A stretch of DNA of 64,000 nucleotides from NCBI GenBank assembly GCA_018435605.1, contig JAHDNF010000002.1, positions 62,001-126,000 of the forward strand, written 5' to 3'. Positions 30,968 to 40,600 of the stretch are shown here, in pieces (the first letter of the stretch is position 1; each line of letters opens with the position of its first letter). The position numbers and the translations under genes were made by a program. Source of the stretch: a bacterium (GTDB lineage Bacteria > Auribacterota > Auribacteria > Auribacterales > Auribacteraceae). The notes under the pieces were generated by a model. That model did not search any database. It was not told the origin of the DNA and saw only the letters and a program-made list of their open reading frames with translations.

Positions 30968-32614
30968 TTATTCCAGAGAAAATATTCTTTGTTCCAGTTC
31001 CTTACCTGTCACAGTCACATGTCCTATCTGATTTCCCTGCTGATCAAGAAAGATAAAAGCCGGCGGCCCGATAATATTGAATTGTTTGACAAGATGCGGA
31101 TTGCTATCATAATCGACCTTGACAAAAATTACCTGGCGCAACTTATTTTGAACTTCAGGTTTATTTAACACAGTTTCTTCTATTTCCTTGCAAATGGTAC
31201 ACCACGGCGCAGTAAAATCGAGAATGATCGGCGCGGAAGCGCTTGCCACAATAGCAGGCAAGTCAACCTGCAGTGCAGAACTGCTTTGCAATCTCGCAGA
31301 CGGCAACATTGATATCTGCGTATATACAAACAAGCCGAGCGCTACACAGCCTATCAAGGTTACCATAACTTTTCGCGGATTCGTTTCGCCGGCAGGAAGC
31401 GATATCACACCGAGAGCATGCAATCCCGTAGCAACGGCAACGATAGACGCTGATAAAAACGGGATCTCACCGATAAACGGTCTTACAAAATAGAATCCAG
31501 CCCATATAAGCACTATACCGATTGTGTGCTTTATGCGCTCCATCCATAACCCCGCACGAGGCAGAGAACCTGAAAGCGTTCCGGATATGAAAAGAATCAT
31601 ACCCATCCCCCACGCCATGGAAAAAAAGTATGCGAACCCCCTTAAAATATCTCCGGATACCGCTACAAAGGTAATCAGGCTTATCAACGGGCCGGATACA
31701 CAAGGACCGACGACAAACGCGGATAATGCACCGATCAAAAAAGTGCCTGCGTAAGAACCTTTGTACTTCTGAGATACTTTCTGCACCTTTCCGGAAAACG
31801 ATGATGAGGTACTTATTTCAAACAGATCGAACATAGACAACCCAAGCACGACGAACAATACTCCAATAGGCGCAAGCACCCATACCGACCGAAAAAAAGA
31901 CGCGGCTGTACTTCCGATGAGCGCAACAATCACTCCGACAACAGCATAAACCACGGATAATCCGAGAATATATAGAGACGTAAGCAAAACAGCTTGCCGT
32001 TTGGATACCTGTTTCGCTCCGATTACCGCCGCGGTTATACCGATCATAGGATACACGCACGGAGTCAAACTGAGCAGAATACCCGCGATAAACGCGCCGA
32101 GTATTCCCTGCCACAGCCCTCGGGCATAAGGTACGGTTTCTTTGGAAAAATCCTGATTTGGCACTGCGTTTTCCGGAACAATCCCCTCAAAAGAAAACGG
32201 TATTTTCTGGGGAGGATAACAGATGGTATCGCTACATCCCTGAAACTGAAAATAACCTTCTATGGCGAACGGACTGCCCGGCTCTGCGGTATATGGCACG
32301 CTGACAAGTATGTATTGCCTGCCTGAAAAAACATCGACAATCGACCCGTCAAAATTTTTATACGGTTTGGTAGAAGGTAATTTGAGACTTTTCTTACCGA
32401 GATTGGAAGATCGTTCTACAGCCACATTGAAAAAATTTGTTTCGCTGGCGTAGACATGCAGTCCTTCAGGAATATTAAGTTCGATTATCAATTCCAAAAC
32501 AGGAGCATCCGTCAAAGGACGCTGACTTATAGACACCTCTACCGGGCTCGACGACAACGCCTGCAATATGGATGCAAAAGATAAAATAAGAACAAGGAAC
32601 AGATATTTTTTCAT
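30968..32614 (-). CDS. dsbD: thiol:disulfide interchange protein DsbD
   Basis: The 548-residue protein has the full three-part DsbD layout. An exported N-terminal alpha domain carries Cys127 and Cys132 (CSDTIC). A membrane domain of about eight helices carries Cys186 (TPCVYPM) and Cys305 (VGPCVSGP). A C-terminal thioredoxin domain carries Cys472 and Cys475 in APWCTICKE. It carries electrons from cytoplasmic thioredoxin to periplasmic acceptors such as DsbC-, CcmG- or rhodanese-type proteins. A signal peptide (MKKYLFLVLILSFASILQA) and a GGAG ribosome binding site fix the start at 32614. The bidirectional hairpin at 30852-30889 terminates it. Confidence 0.95.
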   Translation of the reverse strand: MKKYLFLVLILSFASILQALSSSPVEVSISQRPLTDAPVLELIIELNIPEGLHVYASETNFFNVAVERSSNLGKKSLKLPSTKPYKNFDGSIVDVFSGRQYILVSVPYTAEPGSPFAIEGYFQFQGCSDTICYPPQKIPFSFEGIVPENAVPNQDFSKETVPYARGLWQGILGAFIAGILLSLTPCVYPMIGITAAVIGAKQVSKRQAVLLTSLYILGLSVVYAVVGVIVALIGSTAASFFRSVWVLAPIGVLFVVLGLSMFDLFEISTSSSFSGKVQKVSQKYKGSYAGTFLIGALSAFVVGPCVSGPLISLITFVAVSGDILRGFAYFFSMAWGMGMILFISGTLSGSLPRAGLWMERIKHTIGIVLIWAGFYFVRPFIGEIPFLSASIVAVATGLHALGVISLPAGETNPRKVMVTLIGCVALGLFVYTQISMLPSARLQSSSALQVDLPAIVASASAPIILDFTAPWCTICKEIEETVLNKPEVQNKLRQVIFVKVDYDSNPHLVKQFNIIGPPAFIFLDQQGNQIGHVTVTGKELEQRIFSLE

Positions 32615-33000
32615 GGCATGATCTCCGCGATGGTGTTCAAAAGCGTAATAAAACCTATTCAGGTTTCAAAATATTATAGATTTTTTATCTATGAAACCTC
32701 AACATATAAAACCTGTTAGCGAGAGGCATACTACAACGAAACAATCTAAAATTCCTGCCCCCTTAATATTTAGATTATTTCATGGGTTCAATAGGACACT
32801 TTTTTATAAAAAAAATAAGACTAGTACATGCCTGTATAGATATGTTTAGGATAATCACGTGCGGAAAGCAAATCAGTCAAACCATATTTTGATTTTAACA
32901 TTGATTGTATACACACTCAAAAGAATAAAGTAAACAATCGAATAGATTACCAGTAGTTAGTTGAACCGCTTATAATCTGCCGTTTTTTATTCAGAAACTA
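32615..33000. other. intergenic region, 386 bases
   Basis: Between dsbD and the first subunit-like gene, both on the minus strand. It contains an interrupted inverted repeat (AGGTTTC and GAAACCT with ATAGAT and ATCTAT inside) around 32660-32700 that could be a folded leader or operator. No gene is supported. The dsbD promoter must lie here. Confidence 0.4.
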
Positions 33001-33630
33001 TTACGGAACAACAAGCACTTCAAAGTTCAAAGTTGTCTCATATTTTCCTGACTTGTTAGCTGAAGCCAAGTCAATACCGAAAAGCAGTTGTATACGTGTA
33101 CTCGGATTATTAGGATAGCCGTCCAAGTAATGTACCACTGAAGCCCAACTCCTGATAGTATGTGTAGGATAAATACCAGCCGCTCCCTGTCCGCCGGACA
33201 CATTATACATATACTTATATGAATCCCACCCCGAATCAGAAATAGTATCCCCAACAGTCTGTGAAGAAAAACCGTATAAAACAGAATTACGATATTTCCA
33301 AATCAACGCATCGCCTTGATCATAATTGAGCAACGAACTATTAGTCCCGTCAGGATTAACCACCGAATGAACAGGGTTGCTGGTATATATGGTCAGATAC
33401 CACTTGCCTGTTGTAGCTTCTGTTACCGACAAATAAGCTTTAGCAGTAACAAACTTGAGATTATCAGTTAGCTGACGGCCGTCATTATCCAGCGGCAATA
33501 CAGTGGTTAATTCCTGGCTACCTGAACTTTCCGCGTATATTGTAAAAGTAGTTGCGGATTGTGCATATACAAGGCAGGTAAGCGCACATAGAACACCTGA
33601 CACTATAAGCACGGTGAACACGTGTTTCAT
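33001..33630 (-). CDS. secreted subunit-like protein A (paralog 1 of 3)
   Basis: The 209-residue protein has a signal peptide ending near VYAQS, then a beta-rich mature domain. It shares with the genes at 33679 and 35339 the segments TTFTIYAES near the N-terminus, GKWYLTIYTSNP, WKYRN-x-VLYGF, VGDTIS, RIQLLFGIDLAS and a terminal strand KYETTLNFEVLVVP. The alternating terminal strand is reminiscent of donor strands in chaperone-usher or spore-coat-U-like pilins, but no cysteines or pilin signatures confirm this. A GAGGAG ribosome binding site precedes the ATG. It lies 48 bases after gene B and probably in one operon with the PapD-like chaperone. Confidence 0.75.
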   Translation of the reverse strand: MKHVFTVLIVSGVLCALTCLVYAQSATTFTIYAESSGSQELTTVLPLDNDGRQLTDNLKFVTAKAYLSVTEATTGKWYLTIYTSNPVHSVVNPDGTNSSLLNYDQGDALIWKYRNSVLYGFSSQTVGDTISDSGWDSYKYMYNVSGGQGAAGIYPTHTIRSWASVVHYLDGYPNNPSTRIQLLFGIDLASANKSGKYETTLNFEVLVVP

Positions 33631-33678
33631 GATGTAATCTCCTCTTATTAAACGGTTATATATATTTTAAACATTAAT

Positions 33679-34344
33679 TTACGGTACATATACTTCAAAT
33701 ACTAACGAATTCTGATAAATGCCTTCAGTGTTAGTTGATCCTAAATCAACGCCGAATTGCAACTGAATACGGCCTGAAAAATCGAAATCAGTCATATACG
33801 ATACAATCGTAGCATAATTTTTGTTATCTTGAGTAAATTCTCCGAAAGACTGACTTGCTCCTAAATGCAAAAAGTATTTGTATTGCGGATCCATATAAAA
33901 AGGAAACGTTGCTCCGTAAAATACTTCTCTAATTATTTCCTGACCTATCAGGGTTTCGTCATAACCGTTTACAACTTCATTGCGCCATTTCCACCGCAAC
34001 TCGGTGTTATACGGGCCTATCAAGCTGGTAGCGCCGGTAGAATTTTGAGTATAAACTACTAATCTCCACTGGCCGTAGGAACCGGGATCGAGATCGATGT
34101 ATATGGTTCCGGCTACATAAATTTTATTTGAATTCATCGTCAAACCGCCCGAACTCAATTTAAGATCCTGCAGAACGGTTGGACCGGTTTTAGATGTATA
34201 AATATCAAAGGTAGTCGGCTTAGGAGTTCTGTAAAAATAAACGCTGGCTGGCATATTTGTCTTCGGTTGAGTCTGGGCATAAATGTGTACACTCGTTGCC
34301 ATCAGCACGCATGCCGCAGACAAGAATAATACAAATGTTCTCAT
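33679..34344 (-). CDS. secreted subunit-like protein B (paralog 2 of 3)
   Basis: I start it at 34344, not 34395, because AAAGGAG lies 7 bases upstream and a clean signal peptide follows (MRTFVLFLSAACVLM, cleaved near IYAQ). The mature part of about 195 residues is paralogous to genes A and C: TTFDIYTSKTG, IYIDLDPGSYGQWRLVVYT, LRWKWRNEVVNGYDE, YMTDFDFSGRIQLQFGVD, and terminal strand SLVFEVYVP. It follows the chaperone gene closely (60 bases from the chosen start) and precedes gene A, which suggests a chaperone-B-A operon. Most likely it is a surface or secreted structural subunit. Confidence 0.78.
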   Translation of the reverse strand: MRTFVLFLSAACVLMATSVHIYAQTQPKTNMPASVYFYRTPKPTTFDIYTSKTGPTVLQDLKLSSGGLTMNSNKIYVAGTIYIDLDPGSYGQWRLVVYTQNSTGATSLIGPYNTELRWKWRNEVVNGYDETLIGQEIIREVFYGATFPFYMDPQYKYFLHLGASQSFGEFTQDNKNYATIVSYMTDFDFSGRIQLQFGVDLGSTNTEGIYQNSLVFEVYVP

Positions 34345-34404
34345 TGTGGTTCTCCTTTGTGGAATATTTTTAATGTAATATATTTTATTACTCAATAAAT
34401 TTTA

Positions 34405-35190
34405 TTACTCAATAATATTCGGGACTCCGTTTTCTACAGAAAACGTCATTGTTTTTTTCCATATCTTTTCATCATATTCATCTGTATTCACGATGAGAAT
34501 AACAGCTTTATATAACCCGTCCGGCAATACCATATCTCCGATAAAACTGCCTATACATAAACTCCCCTCTTGCGGAAGTATAAGTTCTCTCTCTGTATTG
34601 AATTCAATATGATATTCGGTCTCGCTACCGTCCTCGGGGTGAATTTTTATCTGACCGCCAGGACGAAAAAACGTATTTGAATTATTCGTTATAAAAACCT
34701 CTACCGTCGTTGCTTTAACATCCGTATTTTTTATTTTTATATCGTTTATTGTGTAATCGTAGTGTTGCGTACCTTGGGCGACAACCAGTAACGGGTAGTT
34801 GTATCTTTTGCTGATACCTACCGCCACGCCCTCAGGCGGATTTTCGGAAAAACGTACACGCGCGTAATAAAGACCCTGCGCGTCTTCAGGTAAACTGATT
34901 GTATATTTTATATCGACAGTCGAATTAGGCGGAACGTCGACTACATTATTTTCAAATTCAAACCATGTTTCAATTGCCGGATTTATGGTCTTATCAAACC
35001 ATTCGAGTTCTATTCTTATTGGGGTGTCATCAAAATTTTTTATGGAATAAGCGCCTGTTTGTGTTGTTCCGGCCTGTTGAAATATTTCCACGCGCACAGG
35101 CTCGACGCTAAATTTAGCCCATACCGAAGACGCAACCGAAAGACAACCAATTATTGTTATTAGCGGTAATATTTTATTTATCCGAACCAT
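34405..35190 (-). CDS. PapD-like periplasmic chaperone
   Basis: The 261-residue exported protein has a signal peptide (about 1-25, ending VWAKF). Two Ig-like domains fit a pilus chaperone: an N-terminal FSVEPVRVEIFQ strand, YSIKNFDDTPIRIELEWFD, then DVPPNSTVDIKYTISLPEDAQGLYYARVRF, and a second domain with VEVFITNNSNTFFRPGG. The A1-like strand and the ordered hydrophobics are seen, though the invariant Arg/Lys pair of classical PapD cannot be fixed by eye. It sits directly upstream of subunits B and A, and downstream of subunit C. No usher is in the window. Alternative: a general periplasmic Ig-fold protein. Confidence 0.65.
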   Translation of the reverse strand: MVRINKILPLITIIGCLSVASSVWAKFSVEPVRVEIFQQAGTTQTGAYSIKNFDDTPIRIELEWFDKTINPAIETWFEFENNVVDVPPNSTVDIKYTISLPEDAQGLYYARVRFSENPPEGVAVGISKRYNYPLLVVAQGTQHYDYTINDIKIKNTDVKATTVEVFITNNSNTFFRPGGQIKIHPEDGSETEYHIEFNTERELILPQEGSLCIGSFIGDMVLPDGLYKAVILIVNTDEYDEKIWKKTMTFSVENGVPNIIE

Positions 35191-35292
35191 ACTTTGCCTG
35201 ATTTACCTTAAATTTATTGCAAACAAATTGATTTTATATAAGCTTCATATTACTACATTTAAAAATCTATATGTCGTACTTCATTAACAAGA

Positions 35293-35327
35293 AGCGAGGA
35301 ACGAGGCTTTAACCCCCGTCCCTCGCT
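35293..35327 (-). terminator. probable terminator of subunit C gene
   Basis: A stem of AGCGAGG (35293-35299) with CCTCGCT (35321-35327) can extend inward with several further pairs. On the minus strand it lies 12 bases after the stop at 35339 and is followed by TTCTTGTT. The T tract is weak, so termination may be partial and allow read-through into the chaperone gene. Confidence 0.6.
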
Positions 35328-35338
35328 GAAAAACCGTA

Positions 35339-36298
35339 TTACGGCTTGTAATAAACTTCAAAAACAACTGTAGTGGAATATGTCCCTACACGAATTACGC
35401 TGTTCATATCAATAGCGAAACCCATTGAGACTCTGTTGTTATAATCGAAATCTGTCATGTAGTTGACAAGCGACGCGAAACGTCTTGTATCTTCATCTGC
35501 GAAATCAGCCGCTGATTTAGGATCTGCCAGATTCGCGAAGTATTTAAAGAATAGTTCCGCACCTTCTCCTACTACCGTCCATTGAGCATTGGAGACAATA
35601 TCGCCGACATTAAAGTAACGAGATACTACACCTGTGTTCGGCAATGCGTACATCGTATAGCCACTGCCGGATGTGTCTAGGTTGACAGTTATAGTAGTGC
35701 CTGTCAATGCGGTTATCTGGAGTTTCTTATTGTTTATTTCCGTCATTCCGGTTACATTGCGAAGAGAAATAGTATCACCTACCGCCAATCCTGTGGTATC
35801 GTTAACAGTGATAACCGCAGATGTAGCCTTAGTGATACCTGTTACAGTCATACCAACCATAGTTGGAGCTTCGCCGAACGAAGCGGACTGGGTGTATTTC
35901 CATACACATGATTTTCCTGAATCATCAGTATTGAAAAGATTACTGCCATTTTCAGGATTAAACGGATTAGGATCAGGCGCTGGACGATAAGCGTTGGCAG
36001 TATAAACGCACAAATACCATTTTCCATAGTTACCCGGATCTACGTCTACCCAGTATGAACCGGCGGCATAATACTTTACGTTGGAGTTGAATTCAATATC
36101 GCCTGCATCGCCGTTATCGAGCTCTATTTCTGTCCATGGCGTAGAACCTGTTTCGGTAGTATACAGGGCAAATGTTGTAGTTGTTTGCGGAGCGGTAAAA
36201 TACACTTCTGCCGTCAAAGACTGTGTTTGTTGCGCGAATGCCGCGGATGCCAAAGCGACTACCGCACATGCTGTGATTCCTGCCAAAATGCGTTTCAT
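35339..36298 (-). CDS. secreted subunit-like protein C (paralog 3 of 3) with an inserted FCCH-like domain
   Basis: The 319-residue protein has a signal peptide (about 1-22, AFAQQ) and the paralog backbone: TTFALYTTETG, YWVDVDPGNYGKWYLCVYT, CVWKYTQSASFGE, NYMTDFDYNNRVSMGFAID and a terminal strand VGTYSTTVVFEVYYKP. It is about 100 residues longer than A and B because residues about 148-228 (35615-35857) hold an inserted module: GLAVGDTISLRNVTGMTEINN, then VNLDTSGSGYTMY. This closely resembles the FCCH-type repeats seen in phage tail and surface proteins. An AAAGGAG ribosome binding site fixes the ATG at 36298. An unusually strong 16S-complementary sequence lies about 95 bases upstream, in the leader. 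Confidence 0.8.
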   Translation of the reverse strand: MKRILAGITACAVVALASAAFAQQTQSLTAEVYFTAPQTTTTFALYTTETGSTPWTEIELDNGDAGDIEFNSNVKYYAAGSYWVDVDPGNYGKWYLCVYTANAYRPAPDPNPFNPENGSNLFNTDDSGKSCVWKYTQSASFGEAPTMVGMTVTGITKATSAVITVNDTTGLAVGDTISLRNVTGMTEINNKKLQITALTGTTITVNLDTSGSGYTMYALPNTGVVSRYFNVGDIVSNAQWTVVGEGAELFFKYFANLADPKSAADFADEDTRRFASLVNYMTDFDYNNRVSMGFAIDMNSVIRVGTYSTTVVFEVYYKP

Positions 36299-36428
36299 TT
36301 TTTGTCTCCTTTCGTTAGTAAGACGTTGGGTTTGGTTGATTGTTTCTATTGTTTAGTGTTGCACTTATGTAATACCTTATCGGTAATATCACCTCCTCGA
36401 TACATTTTATATATTTGGTTATAAATCA

Positions 36429-37163
36429 TCAATCAGCCTTTAAATAATAATGTCTATTACGAACAGAATCGTTATCCGGTTCCGGACGAGGCACGGAAGC
36501 CGCAGGGTCTCCGCAATCTGTCCATGTATAATATATTCCTTCGGAGGTCATAATAGTTTGCACCTCGTCTACAAATTCCTGATAGGGTATTTCGTTCCAG
36601 TTGGTTGTGTCGCTGAGCAATCCGTCTGTCCAGAATATGGAATAACTGCCTACATACTCGTTGTATGTATGAGAAATGGTATAGCATCCTGAGGAATCTT
36701 CGCGTTCAAAGTTTACGATTGTAATAAACTTCATCGAAGGTATGGCCAGAGTCGAAGTATGTATAGCCGAACCAGTCAGGATTCCGCAACTTGCCGTAAT
36801 GCGTATGTTGTACTGTTCGCCGTTGGCTGACGGTATATCAGCCTGCGCGTTCCACGTTAACGAATACAGAGTACCGGGATATATACCGTGTATATCGCCC
36901 ATCAAAGCATCCGCTTCAGTCCAGCTGTCATTGTCTTCATCTACCCTCTTATATTCCAGAGAAATATCGCATGGCGCGCCTTCCGGATACGCAAGATTGA
37001 AATTGACGTCAACCAGCCATCCCGACACACCTGCGGCATTAATAGTAACCGAAGGATTACCGGCAGACGGAAAAGTTAGCGTAACTTGATGTTGGCCTGC
37101 CGTTACGCACGGCGTAATACAAACAGCAATCGCCACCGCTATCCAGTATCTGGCGCATCTCAT
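36429..37163 (-). CDS. secreted Ig/FN3-like protein of unknown function
   Basis: The 244-residue protein has a signal peptide (about 1-22, ending VTAGQ) and an AAAGGAG ribosome binding site. The mature N-terminal half follows an FN3/Ig pattern common in bacterial surface proteins: ISLEYKRVDEDNDSWTEA, IYPGTLYSLTWNAQADIP, QYNIRITASCG. The C-terminal half (SMKFITIVNFERED to the end) is unrecognised. It is 131 bases upstream of subunit C on the same strand and may belong to the same surface cluster, but no shared domain proves it. Confidence 0.7.
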   Translation of the reverse strand: MRCARYWIAVAIAVCITPCVTAGQHQVTLTFPSAGNPSVTINAAGVSGWLVDVNFNLAYPEGAPCDISLEYKRVDEDNDSWTEADALMGDIHGIYPGTLYSLTWNAQADIPSANGEQYNIRITASCGILTGSAIHTSTLAIPSMKFITIVNFEREDSSGCYTISHTYNEYVGSYSIFWTDGLLSDTTNWNEIPYQEFVDEVQTIMTSEGIYYTWTDCGDPAASVPRPEPDNDSVRNRHYYLKAD

Positions 37164-37664
37164 AATTATTCTCCTTTGTTTAAATTTCCTATATTTTTCT
37201 GTATTGTTTTAATGTTTTTGTTAACAAGATTATAACATATATTTTTGATTAGTGAAAAACTTTTTACTGCCCCCTCATACAATATAAGATATATTCGCCA
37301 TAATTATACTACTAAAAAATCTAAATTGCAACTGAAATTATTTATTCTCCGGATGTTCCTTTAAGCTAATATGACAGTTGTACCGCAATATTGTTTCAAG
37401 AAATCTCTAAATTAAAAAAAAATTATCTATCTGCGTCTTATTTATCCGGATTGACAAAAATTTTTTTATAACTGTCTGGGTTTAAAGCTATGTCCGAATA
37501 ATATAAAAATTTTTAAAGATTCGGTCAAGCGAATTTATTTTTTCTTACCTTTATTTTCAGATTGCTATATTTGATTTTTTGCTTGTTCGGTATAGCCGCA
37601 TAGATTAGTATGATTATATCAAACGACACATTATATAAACCTCTGAAAAGCGGAAACCCTATAA
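37164..37664. promoter_or_regulatory. divergent intergenic region, 501 bases
   Basis: It separates the minus-strand surface cluster from the plus-strand signalling block, so both promoters lie here. It is very AT-rich with several long T and A runs. A TTGACA hexamer occurs near 37452, but no -10 at proper spacing is convincing. No gene is supported. Confidence 0.35.
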
Positions 37665-40600
37665 ATGTCTTTAGAGGACATGAATATGCCGTCAAAAGGA
37701 TTACGCCTAAAACGATTTGATATATCGCACAAGATCTTAATGGCTGTATGCTTTGGACTGGCAGGCTGTATATTGAACATTCCGGCTATTGCCCTTCGTA
37801 TCGATTCATATACCGTGTATTTTTTAATAGGACTCATTGCGCCTATGCTTATCGCTCAAAGATGGGGCTGGGTATACGGTTTGATATCGGTTACTGTCGG
37901 GTATACGATGTTTAACTCTTGGATTCCCGAACATCCCGGCAGATACTGGCCGTTGCTGAATACAGCCATGATTACCTTGTGGATAGCTTGGCACGGATTC
38001 TGCGCCGGCATTTACAGTCGGACTAAAAAGATGCCGGCAAATCCGTACATAGCGGAAATTCCGTTTAGACTGCTATGGATTCTTATCAGTTATACGGTTG
38101 GAATCAGAATAATCCAGCCAAGCTCTGTGCCATTGGACAATCTGTTAATCAACCTGCGTCCCGATACAGGATTCATACATTTTTATACGCTGGTACAAAC
38201 TCTGAATGCTTATTTTATTTTACTTTTAGCGCAATTACTTACTTACACAAAAACCATGCGGAAACTGTTACGGTTGGATACGGATGAAACATATTCGCCT
38301 GTCAACCGGATTATAGGCACGGCTGTCGGTATAGGTTTATCGTTTTGGATTATTGACGGATTGCTGGATTATTTTTTGTTTTACAGAGGCATAGGTAATT
38401 TGATCGGTTTCTTGACAGGTTCGGAATATCCTCATGAATTTTACGTTCGGATGATTTTTTTCATAGCATGCCTTGCAGGAGGATTGATTTTAGCAGGCAT
38501 ATTCAGAACCAGTATTCAAAAGGAAAAACAGTTCGCAGACAGCCTGAAAATATTTCATGAGATAACAGAAAATACTTCCGACATCATAGCTATTCTAGAC
38601 ACAGAGTACCGGTATACATATATTACATCATCGATCACGGCTATTGCTGGCTATGCTCCGAACGAGCTTATCGGGACTAAATTAAAAAATTTTATTCATC
38701 CGGAAGATTATCAGCTTATACAAGAAACGCTCGACTGCGCGTCCGCAAAAAATAGCGGGTCTTTCAAATTAGATCATTTTCGGGCGGTACACAAAAATTC
38801 CAAAACAATAATATGGATGGAAGGACGCATTACATCATTGCTCTGCGAACCGGCGGTCAATGGGATTTTGCTCAACTGCCGAGACATCACGATTCAAAGA
38901 CAAGCGCAGGAAAAACTGGAACAATCTGAAAAAAAGTACAGGTCTATGATGGAAAATCTCAGCGAAGGAATCTGGATGATTGATTCCACAGCAAAAACCG
39001 TTTACGCAAATAAAGCTATGTCCGGCATGCTTGGGTATTCTGCCGACGAAATGACCGGCCGTTATTTATACGAGTTCATGGACGCTAAACAGGCCGTCAA
39101 CTACAAAGAAAACCTCAAAGATCAGAAAAAAGACGTCCAGAAAACCTATGATCTTGTTTTTTTAAGAAAAGACGGCAGTCCGATACTCACCCGCATGACG
39201 GCAAAACCGGTCTATAACGAAAAAAATAATTATGCGGGAACTCTCGCTATCGTTACCGATTTGACCGAATGGAAAGAATCTCAGCAAAGAATCCGATACA
39301 TTGCAAAGTTTCCTGAAGAAAATCCCAATCCTGTAATGCGCGTATCGCTGGACGGCGTGGTATTATATAGCAACAAATCCTCAGAACCTGTCTTGAAAAT
39401 ATTGTGCGCAGATAAAGAAAACAGAGTTACAGATTCATGGAAAAAGATTATCAAGGAATCCGCAGACTCGATGTCCATAACGAAAATGGAGATCAAATGC
39501 GGCGACCGGTTCTTTTTGATTTATATTAAACCTATAGAAAACGAACATTATGTCAATTTTTACGGATATGACATCACAGACAGGATTGAGGTAAGCGAAT
39601 CGCTGAAAAAATCCGAACTAAAATACCGCGAGTTATTTGACAACATACGCGATGGAACCGTCATAGTAGATATGAGCGGAAATATTATAGAATGCAACAC
39701 CGAATACGGCAGAATGCTGGGATATACTACCGACGAGCTCAAAAAAATGTCTTACCTTGATATCACGCCGGCGAAATGGCACGCTTTTGAAAAAAATATT
39801 TTAGATTCACAGACAATTAGACGCGGATATTCGGATCTTTATCAGAAAGAATACATCAAAAAAGACGGCACTGTATTTCCTGTAGAACTGCGTGCTTACC
39901 TTGTCAGAGATTTCGCCGACAATCCGACAGGCATGTGGGCAATTGTACGCGATATAACCGAACGCCAGACCGCCGTGGAACAACGCGAACGTTTACTGCG
40001 AACACTAGAATCTAAAAATGATGAGCTTGAAAGTATAGTATATATCAGTTCTCACGATTTGCGTTCACCGCTTGTTAATATAAACGGCTTTACAACCGAG
40101 ATAGAAAATTTGATTGACAAAGCATCGCGGCTGATCGATAATTCAAGCATAACTGAAAGCATAGTCTCAGAACTTAAAAATTTATTTACACTTGAAATTC
40201 CGCCTGCCTTGCGGTACATACAGGCAAGCGCCGGCAAAATGGATTCTTTGTTGGTCGGTTTGACCAAATTATCAAGGCTCGGACAGGCAAGTCTTTCTAT
40301 TCAGTTTATCGACATGAACCATATGTTCGCCAGCATCGTTGATTCTCTTCGTTTTCAGATAAAGGAGGCCAGCGCAAAAGTAACAATCGAAAATATGCCA
40401 AACTGTTACGGTGATCCTTTACAGATAAGTCAGGTATTCGTCAACATTATTGATAACGCATTGAAGTATCGTGATCCTAACCGCAAACAGTTGATAAAAA
40501 TCAAAGGCGAGACAAAAAATGCTTTTTCAATATACTGTATCAGCGACACCGGTATCGGAATTAATCCGGATCACCATAAAAAGGTTTTTGAGATATTCCA

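Noticed and set aside
37440-37480. Promoter at the TTGACA near 37452
   Set aside because: No acceptable -10 hexamer 16-18 bases downstream, so it is not listed as a promoter.
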